64,000 nt of DNA from Massospora cicadina (GCA_022478985.1 JAKSZP010000145.1:62001-126000), one strand, 5' to 3'; shown: positions 37,134 through 46,931, counted from the stretch's first letter. The notes: generated from the sequence alone by a model not told the origin. Made by a program: numbers and translations.

Positions 37134-37560
37134 TTAACCTTTTCTTTTTCCAAGAGAAGAGCCTCATCACTGGGAAAATGTATGAGAGCCACCTTCTTGT
37201 GCACCTTGGGTAACTTGATCGCCATTACTGATGCAGGTTTTTTGGGGAAATGGAGAATCTTGGGGTGGGATATGTGGAGCGCTTCAACCAGGTTCATGCA
37301 ATTTGTGCAATTGCGCGCCTTGCCCCACCTGTTCTCATAGGCTGGATATCCTTTCCAAGTCATGAGATATTGGACAGAATGTCACGATTTGTGGGATGCC
37401 AGGATAACCTCTTCCTCGGCCTCTTCCCCATTTTTGATGATTAGTTCTAGTTCCATTGGAATTGCACCTTTGAAGGGTGGCAGCTGGGAAACTACTGGGC
37501 TTTGGGGAACAAACTCATTGCTAGTTGAGATATCAGACCCTACTGACATGGCAAGATAAG
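36935..37560 (-). pseudogene. Chromodomain end of a gypsy integrase
   Basis: The minus strand reads EEAEEEVILASHKS, a stop, then HSVQYLMTWKGYPAYENRWG and MNLVEALHISHPK. This is the chromodomain pattern (V-hydrophobic, YLVKWKGY, ENTWE, LVEEFH) that ends the integrase of chromoviruses and in that family targets insertion to marked chromatin. The frame 37363 to 36935 continues through the purine tract and about 67 codons into the 3' LTR, ending at 36935. The in-frame TGA near 37381 lies inside the chromodomain. Upstream SNEFVPQSPVVSQLPPFKG is linker. Confidence 0.8.
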
Positions 37561-37724
37561 TGCGGCAACTATAGGGTATGGGTTTGGAGCTTTGAGTGGT
37601 ATAAGATTAATGTGGGCAGGGATAATCTTCTTTAAGACCTGATTCAGTTGGAAAGAAGGGACCATTGCTGTGCCAATATCTACGAGAAAGGCAGAAATGG
37701 TAGAGATTGATGGTTGGTTGATTA

Positions 37725-38735
37725 TGTCAGGTGAACAGCAAGTAAGAATTAGACTGGCCTGCCATCCCGGATGTCAGAGCATCCAAGTGGCAAACTAGAA
37801 TGCCAGAGGCACTGTTGCTGGTATGACGGATATGGAACTGGAAGGGAGCTTAATTCTCAACAGATAAAAACGGGATTTTGGGGGAAGTTGTTTTTATTGG
37901 AAAATTTAAGAAAGGAGAATCATCCAACAATTTTCTCAGTGCAATGCACCCAATTAAATAGTTGTCAATTTTGAGGGAAAATAAGCCAGGATCAGGTTTT
38001 GCAAGTTTGACCTAAGCAGCGAGTTATTCAGAAAATGGGTAGGTTAGTTACCTGAAAACTGACATCACAAAATTCAGAGGCAGGCTGAGTTGCAGTCAAT
38101 TTGAACTAAGCAGTAAACTATTCAGGAATGGGCAGGTTAGTTCCCTGGGGACTGACATCGCAAAATTCAGCGGCAGGCTGAGTTGTGGTCAGTTTGACCT
38201 AAGCAATGAACTATTCAAAAATTGGTGGGCTAGTTCCCTGGGGGCTGACATCACAAAGACTAGTGGTGGGCCAAGTTGCGGTCAGTGGCATTGCATCAGG
38301 CGCAACGCCCAATTTGCTGGCAGGAACTTGCCCATTGGGGTGATGCCTGACAGATTTGGGGGGGGATTTTTTTGATCATTGCGTAAACTGAATCACAAAA
38401 TTCAGGCATTCCAGCCAATAGCTCAGTCTTCATGCCTTTTTGACCATTTGAAATCTGAGTATCAGTCTGATTGTCGCTTTAATTAGTTGTGATCAATTCC
38501 ATTTTGGTGATCTCAGCACAAATTTTACTGATTCCTCATAACAGTTCTGCCGAGGAGATTGCAGATACCAGAAGCGGGATACAAAGTGGAAGAGCTATTA
38601 TCCAGCACTCGTCTACCATGTGAGCGAGATTGCCCTGAGTAACGAGGGGTATGGCCATCCTCTTTGGTACCTTCTTGCTCAGGAACGGAAAGATGGCCTT
38701 TATTAACGCCCAGAGGACATTCACTGGGACTTACA
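37725..38735 (-). repeat. 5' LTR of the chromodomain element
   Basis: It pairs with 36122-37133. The corresponding coding end reads FPFLSKKVPKRMAIPLVT (38536-38724). Next to its inner edge the sequence does not resemble the primer-binding site of the other gypsy elements, consistent with an interior deletion that removed it. Confidence 0.8.
38010..38285 (+). repeat. Minisatellite, second array (three units, more diverged)
   Basis: Three units of about 93 bp correspond to the array at 36402-36682. Examples are GTTTGACCTAAGCAGC and GGTTAGTTCCCTGGGG. Confidence 0.78.
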
Positions 38736-38740
38736 ACAAG

Positions 38741-39276
38741 CATGGAAGACTTCCTTGAAGATTGCCTGGCCCTGGGCGCAGCCTTTTTCCCTCAAGCTGG
38801 TACTCACCTTCTTACTCACCAGCCCTTATGACTCCAGCCCCCTCTGTTGCCATACTCATTAATTTCCTGGGATCATCAACGCATGTGGTTGTAAGCTCTG
38901 CTCCTCGTGGTGCAGGAACAGTTTTGACTCAATCAATCAGCTGAACTCTCACCACCTCACCTGTTACCCTAGAATCCAAGTCCATCCTCCTCTTCTAGTC
39001 CCGTCGCACTGACCTCCCCTCTTCATACTAGTGCAGTGGCCCTGGAGTGGATGTCAGCCCCCTCACTCTCACCTCGGCAGCCTTCACCTCCACCCCAACC
39101 CCAGATGAGCCCATAGAAACTAAAGCACACTTGAAGCAGTGGAAGAAGAAAAAAAGCTCCCATCAATCAAAACAAAAGGAACACCGCAAGAAGCCAAAAA
39201 AGACATGAAGATGAAGACAGAAAAGCGAAAGCCCTCAAGGGACAACCCCAAATAACATTAATAAACCAGTAGCAGC
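38741..39276 (+). pseudogene. Antisense gene inside Gyp-4, second part
   Basis: Removing the nested element joins this to 36121. Frames give EDFLEDCLALGAAFFPQAGT, then MTPAPSVAILINFLGSSTHV (open 38762-38944), then a Ser/Pro/Thr-rich stretch ending in a very basic tail (KQWKKKKSSHQSKQKEHRKK, about 39135-39200) that looks like a nuclear-localisation or nucleic-acid-binding tail. Stops occur within it. The SINE at 39290 lies just downstream. Confidence 0.5.
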
Positions 39277-39289
39277 TACATATATATAT

Positions 39290-39420
39290 AAAGGGTGGTT
39301 AGCCAAGCGGGTAAAACTGCTTCTGCCCGTGGTTCAGGTTTTGAGTTCAGAACCTATACTGGCTAGAAAACACTCCTGGTGTGGTATATTTGTCCCAAGG
39401 TTGACCCACCTCGAATAATT
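39290..39420 (+). mobile_element. SINE copy 1: tRNA-derived head, LINE-like tail
   Basis: This 131-bp element is flanked by tacatatatatat at 39277-39289 and 39421-39433. The head resembles a tRNA with an A-box-like GGTTAGCCAAGCGGG and a B-box-like GTTTTGAGTTCAGAACC, the internal RNA polymerase III signals of SINEs. The body has GTGTGGTATATTTGTCCC. The tail AAGGTTGACCCACCTCGAAT matches the 3' tail of NA1 (CTGGTTGACGTACCTCAAAT) and thus the LINE. The A-box resembles the AGCCAAGCGG type of Leu/Ser tRNAs, but I am not sure of the parent tRNA. Confidence 0.85.
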
Positions 39421-39449
39421 TACATATATATATGATTTTTTATTTGTTT

Positions 39450-40700
39450 TATGTTTTTAATTATTTTTTAGAGTAGCTATATTACTGATTATATGCTCAA
39501 AGAAATTTTGCATGCACCCATTTATAATCCAGCTGCTCGCGGAGTCCTTATTAGTATAAGTGTCAACTCCCATTTCTTCTATTATCTCAAATGGCCCAAT
39601 CCAAATATTTGCAAGCTTGTGCTTTCGCCCAAACCCATGCTGATCATGGAATAGCACCATATCTCCGCCTTTGAACTGTGCTAGGCCACTTCGCCGTACT
39701 TGGTCAGCAGCCTGGTTTTTGATTTTCTTGGCCAAGCTGAACAAGTATGCTTCAGTTTGTAACTTAATCAGATATTTGTAAGGGTGGTTAAATATTGTTG
39801 TGGATCCATTCCTCCAGTGTCCTCTACACTGGCATATAGCAGCGCAGGCAGAGCGGGGTGCCGCCAATAAAGCAATTGGAAGGGCTCTTTCTACATTGAT
39901 GAATCCCCCCCGGGTTGGGACCATCTAGTACTAAAAAAAGGAAGGGCTCTTTCCCATGGCAGAATGGTAACTTATATTATAGACGAACACCATGGTAGAA
40001 AGAAGGGTACTTTAATTGGAAGGTCTATCTGTAACCAACTTCCAGAGTGTATTCACCAGAGTCCCATTAACCCATTCAACCATACTGTTGGACTCAGGAT
40101 GATATGGGGTTGTTAGGACCCCGCGGATGGCCATTAGTTCGTTGAGCTTAGGTAAAATGTGAGAGGTGAAGTTGGTTCCATTGTCAGTAAGGATAAACTG
40201 TGGGCAGCTGTGATGCTGTATGATTCATTCCATTATGAACTTAATTACAGTAACTGCCCCCAGATCCCAACTGACTTGCGCCTCAACCCACCTGGTCAGG
40301 TGGTCAATTGCCACAAGGATATACTTAGACTGATTAGCTCCAGTCAGGAGAGGTCCCATGACATCAATAGAGACTGTATGTCAAGCAAAGCGAGGTTTCA
40401 CCAACTTGCGTGAAGTCTTCTGGTGGAAAGGATTCTCTGCCTGGCACTGGTGGCAGCAAAACAGGGTCTCAAGCACATCATATTGCATGCTTTCCCAATA
40501 ATACCGCGGCCTTAACAATTTAAGAGTTTTCTGGACTCTGCCATGGCCAACTGATTAGTGTGACTCATAATAATATTTGAGCGGGTGGAAGGCCTTATAA
40601 TATTTATGGTAATGTCCTGTATATGCTTACACAATTCCCCATTTCTTAGGAACATATTGGTCTTGAGTCCGGCTAGTAACTTAATAACTTGAGGCGGTTC
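39450..40700 (-). pseudogene. Gyp-4 integrase
   Basis: The C-terminal part (39457-39800) reads SLAKKIKNQAADQVRRSG, GDMVLFHDQHGFGRKHK and WIGPFEIIEEMGVDTY, very close to Gyp-2. The core lies at about 39950-40400 on the minus strand, including the block matching TPYHPESN near 40080-40110. The zinc-binding N-terminus lies around 40400-40560. A 48-bp retroposon stub interrupts it at 39892-39939. No chromodomain follows; the sequence ends near 39457 and the SINE lies beyond. Confidence 0.8.
39892..39939 (+). mobile_element. 48-bp retroposon stub with poly(A) tail
   Basis: The insert ends GGGTTGGGACCATCTAGTAC followed by T and seven A. It is flanked by a perfect 14-bp duplication, ggaagggctctttc (39878-39891 and 39940-39953). 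The ending closely resembles GGGTTGGGCACCACTAGTAC of NA3 and the insert at 41724-42008. It is an extremely 5'-truncated retroposition product. Confidence 0.88.
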
Positions 40701-40779
40701 ATCATTATACTTCCCACTGAGCATTTTGTAAAACATTAGATCACTTAAATCCGCTGTAACTTCAATTGTCAGTAATCTC

Positions 40780-42400
40780 AATAAGCAATCAGCTTTTTGG
40801 TGTTTTGCTCCCAGTTGGTGTAAAATCTCAAAGTTATAAGCTTGTTGCTTATAGCCCATCAGGCTAGCCGCCCCTCAGGCTTTTTCAAATTCTGCAACCA
40901 GCGCAACGATGCATGATCCGCCATGACTTTAAACTTTACTCCATGCAAGTAGACTCAAAACTGTTTATATGCATAGATCACCGCTAATCACTCTCACTTG
41001 GTTACAGTGTAATTCTGTTCATGGCAATTCAAGCTATGACTACAGTATGCCACGGGGTGCTCATCTCCATCATCATCCTTCTGAGACAGGACTTCCCCAA
41101 CTGCGGAAAGTGATGCATCCATTTGCACTATAAATCCCTTATTGAAATTAGGGTAGCGCAACACAGGCGCACTAACTAATGTCATTCAAAGTGTATCAAA
41201 GGCACATTGACGTCATTCCATATATTTAAACATGGCGTCTTTCTTTAGTAGCTCAAACAGCAGACCTCTGATGCAACTGAAACTGGGTATAAATCGTTGG
41301 TAATAACCCAATATCCCCAGAAAAACCTGAATGTCCCGCTTATTAGCTGTCTTAGTCATCTTCTGGATGGCTTCTACCTTGGCTGGTTAAGGTCTTAGCC
41401 CAGTTGCATCCACCACAAACCCAAGGTACTCAAGCTGATCCTTGAAAAAGTGGCATTTCCGAGGCTTGATTTTAGTATTGGCCTCAACCAATCAGCAAAA
41501 TACCTCTTCCAAATGGGTAAGATGCTCAGTGAACGTGCAAGAGAAGACATTAATATCGTCAAGATACAAAAGAATGCATGACAGCTTCATATCACCCAGT
41601 AGGTGTCCATTGCTCGTTGGAACGTAGCTGGGGCATTACATAGCCCCTGCAGCATGCGAGTTGGTTGGAAAAGCCCTTTTGAGGTGATTACAGTGCATTT
41701 TTCTTGTTCCGCTGAAGGCAACTTTTTTTAGTACTAGTGGTGCCCAACCCAAAAGGGGGAGCTGCCACGAATCTTTATTCGCAAATGGTCAAAACAAAAG
41801 GATTATCATAAATCAACTAAAATCCTAATATAGCCCCTAGGTTATAAGCCTAGGAAGCCATATCAGATGGCAAGGAGGCTTTGGGGAATCGTTTGTCTGG
41901 CGCCCACTTTAGCTGGTGGACCATGGTGGACAGCATTGGGGTGGGAGCATCAGCGACATGAGGCATAAGGAGGTATAATTGGGGGTTTTCTTCGTTAATG
42001 AGGCCCCACTGAAGGCAACTCAATTTGCCAATAACCAGATATTGAATCCATAGCTGAGAAGTAGCGGGCTCCACCTAGCCAATCCAGTGCATCATGATTC
42101 CATGGTAGAGGGTATGAATCAGTTTTTTGGTGATACTATTGAGCTTCCAGTAGTTGATTACTACGCAGTTAGTGCCATCCTTCTTTTTAACAATTAGGAC
42201 AGGCGAAGCCCATGGACTCTTAGATGGTTTGAGCATTCCCTGCTCTAGCAGCTTTTCAATCTCCTTGGTGACAACTTCTTCAGCTGCCCGTGATTAGCAA
42301 ATTGGTTGAGACCTGATGGGGGGATGATCCCCAGTTTCCAGTCAATAAACAACCCCCCGAGCGCACCCCAAATCATGATTATCAACCATAAAAATCTCTT
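40780..42400 (-). pseudogene. Gyp-4 reverse transcriptase / RNase H (interrupted)
   Basis: RT keeps the catalytic LSCILLYLDDIN near 41540-41580. RNase H reads VQMDASLSAVGEVLSQKDDD (about 41075-41140), HPVAYCSHSLN, and HQLGAKHQKADCLLRL at its end (40780-40830). The gene is cut at the codons for LPSAE by a retroposon at 41724-42008. Upstream RT resumes at 42009 and runs to the protease linker. Additional stops occur. Confidence 0.85.
41724..42008 (-). mobile_element. 5'-truncated NA3-type retroposon in Gyp-4 RT
   Basis: The 285-bp insert is bounded by a perfect 12-bp duplication, ctgaaggcaact (41712-41723 and 42009-42020). On the minus strand it encodes the C-terminal ORF1-only domain (NPQLYLLMPHVADAPTPMLS, 41850-42010) and ends TTGGGCACCACTAGTACT plus poly(A). 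It matches 60444-60720 closely, so it is a truncated relative of NA3. Confidence 0.92.
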
Positions 42401-42499
42401 TATAGTTTTATAATAAAGCTTCCACCCGCTCCTTCTGGTCTTCTGATAACCTCATTAAATTCTCCCGCGATACAACCACCATTGCACCAAGATGCGGTT

Positions 42500-43400
42500 T
42501 GATGGGCAGATCAAATTCATCCAGAGAACTGAACTCATGAACCTGTTTGATCTCCTCAACCAGATTCAGATGTAATATTCTAAAATCTGATGTAGGTGGA
42601 TTTGAATTGGTCTGTTCTGAAAATTTGCTATCAGTACTTTGATTTCCCCATGGACTGGAAGTATGATGCCTGGAGCCATGTGGGGCTCAAGATGTGATTT
42701 CTGATAAGGCCCAATGCTCACTCTGTAGAGCCCAGCGGGCACTTCCACTTCTAACTCAGTGTCTACTATTACTCAATGTCCAGAGGGAATGGATATAGCT
42801 CCAGCTGCTCTAAGCGGTAGCCCTTGATATTCATATATCTGATGAAGGAGGGCCTGAGTTTTCCCTTTTAATTGATAATAGCGCACTGGAATCACCCCAT
42901 CGCTGTAGGCAAGTTTGATCTGTACAATATGCACTGAGCTCTTCAGCACTCCGATAGAGGTGAAATAAATAGGGATTTGCTGCCCCACAATGTCTAGGGT
43001 CTCTTCCATAATGTTAACTACAGCCCCATAGTGTCGCATAAATGCAGTCCCAATCAACAGATCATAGTTACTATTTAGTAACCACCACCGGAGAAACCAA
43101 AACAGTGTTTCAAACTGCAAGGGAAGCGCGCTTTATGCTCCCTCAGAAATTGCAGGTTCTGCTCCAGCGGTTCTATACACCATCTGGTGGTCTACGTCAT
43201 GTTTTAAGGACAAATTCGCCACCAATTTAGTAGAGACAATATTAACAGGGGCGCCCATGTCAATTATAGCACATAACCAAGTTTTAGCTACCATAATGTC
43301 ACAGTAAGTGCATTCTGAGTAAGATGAATCCTGGTTATTTACTACGTGTACACTTAATGATTCATGTTTTCTCAGGAAACTCATAATACCCACACCAGTT
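42500..43400 (-). pseudogene. Gyp-4 protease region
   Basis: The frame 43133-43393 carries CAIIDMGAPVNIVSTKLVA, the retropepsin active-site block with Asp and Gly kept (D-M-G where D-S/T-G is usual). A frameshift near 43125 moves to NSNYDLLIGTAFMRHYGAVV and EETLDIVGQQIPIYFTS (42773-43120). An in-frame stop separates the next piece, EVPAGLYRVSIGPYQKSHLE (42566-42748). The order matches Gyp-2. Confidence 0.82.
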
Positions 43401-43739
43401 TTAGGGTATCAGGTTACAATAGTGTCCACTGGAAGGACGACATCTTTTCCCCTCAGGGACAGGGCATCTTCAAATGGTTCTAGATGATCTAACGGACTTA
43501 ATTGAACATTTGAAAAGCATAAAACTTCAGTCAATCCGGAGAGTTTTTGTCCGCCATTTCTTCAATGCGCGCTTGGGACAGCACATTTACTTTCCCAACC
43601 AGCTGTTGGTAGAGGGATGTATCGTCATACTGAAAAGCTTCTGCTATATTTAACATAGTAGACTCATGTGGGACGTGTAAGTTCAAGGTAGCGGAAGTAG
43701 AGTCCCTTCTCTAAGCCGCTCTGACTTTTCCCTGATAGC

Positions 43740-44740
43740 CCTGATCCCATTGTATATGAGGGATCCGTCAATTGGGGCACCATTGTCCCATGTGCTCAGT
43801 GTGACCACAATTAAAACAACTTACTTCATAAGGCCTACGGCTGTGTTTAGTATAAGTTGATCCACTTAGTAGATGGTTCTGGAAAGAATTGATATAACTA
43901 GACCCCCATTGGTAAAGCGACTGCCACCAATCAGTGTAGTTAGGGCCAGGATGGTAGTTAGTTAGATGTTGATCAGTAGTTAATGAATTCCCGTTAGACT
44001 GTGGAGAGTATCCTGACAGAATCCTCTCTGACCAGTTAACTATCCCCACATGATTAGGGTGGACAACGGCGACAGTGCAGATTTGCTTGGTATTGGGTGG
44101 AGGGAAAGTCACAGATAAGCGATGTAAAAACTGAACAAGTTTAAGAAGAGGTGCATTGGCCTCTAACAACAGGGCCATGACATTTTAAAGTTCAGGGTAT
44201 GGCTTCACTGCAGAGGCCATTATGATACATACATCAACTTTGGATAAAATCCCTGCCCCAATCAGCATGTGTGTTTCCATCATAAATTGGTCAGCAAATG
44301 TGGTGAGGGTCTCATTTCACTGAAATCTGATGGTCAAGAACTCAGTTTTTTGCTGCAACATTTTTGCAGTTCTGCAGAACAACCGCAGCACCATCTCCTT
44401 AACTTCATGTTATGAAACAGAACTAGCTGAGAGGTAACAGATGACTTGATCAGCACTCCCGACATCCAAAGAGGAGAGTAAAAGTTTAGCCCTCCGCCAA
44501 TCCAAAGTACATTCAGTTGTAAACTCAAATTGGTGAAAGAACCCATGAATATTTCCTTTGCAATCAAATGGTGGCAACTTATCAATGTAAACCTTCTGAA
44601 GCAACTCATCCTGCCTTTTGAGCACAGTATCTAACGTGAGTCTCAACTCCTTGTATGCAACAGGGCCACCATTTCGCGCAGATTCCTTATTAAAACAACC
44701 TGGATGCGACATAGCCGGCAGCTGAGTTATCATTGTATTG
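43740..44740 (-). pseudogene. Gyp-4 gag with intact zinc knuckle
   Basis: One minus-strand frame, from the primer-binding site to about 43768, is interrupted by three in-frame stops. It includes LPPFDCKGNIHGFFHQFEF, SSLDVGSADQVICYLSASS and, at the end, the complete knuckle CFNCGHTEHMGQWC (about 43770-43815). The first ATG in frame after the primer site gives MITQLPAMSHPG. The predicted Gag would be roughly 330 residues, of usual size for gypsy elements. Gag coats and packages the element RNA in this family. Confidence 0.82.
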
Positions 44741-44762
44741 TTATTGGTCAAGGGGTCCCTTG

Positions 44763-44774
44763 TAGTGAGCACCA
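44763..44774 (-). promoter_or_regulatory. Gyp-4 primer-binding site
   Basis: The minus strand reads TGGTGCTCACTA one base inside the 5' LTR, identical to Gyp-2 and Gyp-3. Confidence 0.78.
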
Positions 44775-44775
44775 C

Positions 44776-45401
44776 TGTTAAATCTTGGCGATTCTGTATG
44801 CACCCGCTGAAGGGTATTTTTACTCAGGGTTTTGGCCATTGAGCAATTAAAACGGACAATATGATAATCACCCATTCCTTGATACACTTGTAACCAATTA
44901 ATATATAATAAAATGTGAGCAAATTCCCCTAAACACTTCTTTTTATTCTAATATAAACAATTGGTGGATCTTCTCTAGTCTGCTCCCTCTTTCTTCCCCA
45001 TTTCTATTTTTTTCTATGCCCCCTAAAAAATCCCCCTTCTCCAGTCTTCTTGTTTCACTGATATCCCGCGACCTCAGTCGGTACCAACCCTTTTGCTTAG
45101 TTATTCATTTCGCCATCTTCTCATTGGTTTTGTCTTATTGTTCTTCAGTTCTTTTTTGCCCTGATTTGAGGTGATCCAAATTATCAGCTGCCAAATGTCA
45201 ACCTCACCCTATCGCCTTGTTTTGAAGGCAATCCAATATGGCCTGTTATAAACCCATTATTGCCTCATCCAAAGGCGTCAATTACTTATAGCTCTGAAAC
45301 ATCCTCGGTGGATCCTGTCCATTGATCCTTTAGCAAAATTCCTCCAATGATTCGCTTGGTCATAATGGTGGCTTGTCATCCAGTCATATAAATTCACAAC
45401 A
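44776..45401 (-). repeat. Gyp-4 5' LTR
   Basis: On the minus strand it begins TGTTGTGAATTTATATGAC and ends GCCAAGATTTAACA. It pairs with 34754-35378. Confidence 0.94.
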
Positions 45402-45406
45402 TGACC

Positions 45407-45679
45407 TTAAAGCCATTCCCTGACATTCTTAAATTTGACCTAGTGGAAGTCTAGAATTTTACCAGTATGATGGTACTTTACTGTAATAATCCATTTCACA
45501 TATACCAGATGAATATAATTGTTGCTCCTAAGTAAGAATGGATCTTCTTTCTGGTTATAAAACAGAGAAATGTTTTGCCCTATTATTTTGATATTATTCT
45601 CTTGAATACATACCAACCCCCATATTGTCACATGAAGTCAGTGGCAATTGTATTTTTAATTCTGATTGGGTACAACTAT
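45407..45679 (-). pseudogene. Gyp-3 pol, protease-RT linker piece
   Basis: The minus strand reads VVPNQN, then ENNIKIIGQNISLFYNQKED and VYVKWIITVKYH (45440-45631). These align with NNNYDML and EETLNILGQQIPVYF of Gyp-2. It lies between the Gyp-4 insertion and the probable solo LTR. Confidence 0.65.
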
Positions 45680-46931
45680 TGTCAGTGCTGTGACAAGGAG
45701 TGATGTAAACTTTAGGGGCAGGGCACTATATGCTATTAAAATAATTTAGAATCTGCACATTCAGAACTCTACTAGTGTTCAGGACAACAGTATGAAGACT
45801 GTTAACTCTTGATGTTTTAACTTCACTAGTTACCTTTTATAATAAGTTTGCGTCACAACTCCCCTACATCTAGCATAACCAACAACTTCACTTTGATTGA
45901 TTAACACTTTGGGAGGCATCAAATACATAAACCCACATGAGCGGTCTGGCTCTTTCCCACCATCCCCCTTGGGGCTATTTCCCTCTGGTCCCTTGTCATA
46001 TTTATCCAGTTGGGTAAGTCCATGCGGGGTTCCTTATAACTCCAGGTTCTGAGTGGTGGTGCCAACCAAAACCTAGGTACACTTACCCAGCACCTAAACC
46101 TCGTGGATCTTTATCCACTCTTGAATGCACTTAAACTCTTACAGCAATAAAAGGTAGGCAAGAGAAAGATCTTTATTGACATGGAATTTGGTGTATTTTT
46201 AGTTAGGCGACTATATTGGCAATTTAACGTCCACCTATTAAATATTATCACCATTTATTGACAACAACCATTCCCTTGAAATCTTTAACATCAATCGCTG
46301 CTTGTTAGTTAAATTCATCCTTAGCATTGATCGCCAGTAAACTTATTATATATAACATAAACTTATTGAATATCCTCAGCATTTATAGCCAGTAATACTA
46401 AACTCTTGGAACAAATGGCAATTGAATGCCCGCCTATTTAAAATCACTAGCATCAGTTGCTGGCAAAAATAATCTGATTATCCTCAGCATCAGTAACTGG
46501 TAAGTCCAAAAACCATATTCTGATTATCCTTGCATCAGTTGCTAATAAATCCTAAAACCTTAGGCAACAAATGGAAATCAAATGCGTGTTTATAGAAACC
46601 CCTCATTATCAATTGCTAGCAACATATGTTGGTTAAGCCTTGGCATTAATTTCCAGTAGACCTTAATAAATACTAATTTGAACTCATAAAATTGTTCTCA
46701 GAGTAGATTGCTGGTAATCAAAATACTAAATGTTATTGGAAAATTAGCCTAATGCTTTGTAAATGGTGAATCATCAGAATAGCTCTATTTGCTCAAATGA
46801 TGAGCAAAAATCAGAAACATAATATAGATTAAATTATCAAAATATGGTGAATTAATTGCATCCATGTATGACTAATTCGAACACCAATTTTGTAAACTAG
46901 GGGGAGGATCAATCTGGTTAAAATCCCAACA
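45680..46931 (-). repeat. Probable solo LTR inside Gyp-3
   Basis: On the minus strand it would begin TGTTGGGATTTTAACC and end CACTGACA. The beginning resembles the starts of Gyp-3 LTRs (TGTTGAAATTTTGACC), and the body shares motifs with Gyp-1 and Gyp-3 LTRs (GGCAATTGAATGCCC on the plus strand, also at 29105-29120). It interrupts the Gyp-3 protease between SRGAY and VVPNQN, leaving about 15 codons unaccounted for. I found no clean five-base duplication, so the ends may be off by tens of bases. Confidence 0.55.

Larger units (their letters stand above)
36122..38735 (-). mobile_element. Gutted chromodomain LTR element nested in Gyp-4
   Basis: Two 1.01-kb direct repeats (36122-37133 and 37725-38735) have TG...CA ends on the minus strand (TGTAAGTCCC to CCTGACA). 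The flanks are ccaag (36117-36121) and acaag (38736-38740), a target duplication with one change. A purine tract (GGAAAAAGAAAAGGTTAA) directly precedes the left LTR, making it the 3' LTR. The interior is only 591 bp and holds just the C-terminal chromodomain of a pol gene; gag, protease, RT and most of integrase are gone, and no primer-binding site is seen. Confidence 0.8.
34754..45401 (-). mobile_element. Gyp-4: Ty3/gypsy element nested in Gyp-3, itself a host of four insertions
   Basis: LTRs of 625 and 626 bp (34754-35378 and 44776-45401) are flanked by a perfect five-base duplication, tgacc (34749-34753 and 45402-45406). In the first 120 bases the LTRs differ at about 10 sites, mostly transitions, so this is younger than Gyp-3. 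The primer-binding site is at 44763-44774 and the polypurine tract (GTTAAAGGGGGGTAA on the minus strand) at 35379-35393. Gag, protease, RT, RNase H and integrase occupy 39450-44760. The space between integrase and the 3' LTR holds a decayed antisense gene and a nested chromodomain LTR element. Confidence 0.95.

Noticed and set aside
36122..38735. A simple tandem duplication rather than an LTR element
   Set aside because: TG...CA ends, a purine tract next to the left repeat, a near-perfect five-base duplication and a chromodomain between the repeats fit an LTR element better.
35379..39280. An envelope-like gene making Gyp-4 a retrovirus-like element
   Set aside because: The coding-like frame is on the opposite strand to gag-pol, and I see no signal peptide or membrane anchor.
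39296..39360. A tRNA gene
   Set aside because: A- and B-box-like sequences are present, but the stems do not pair well and the unit is a 131-bp insert with a target duplication and a LINE-like tail, so it is a SINE.
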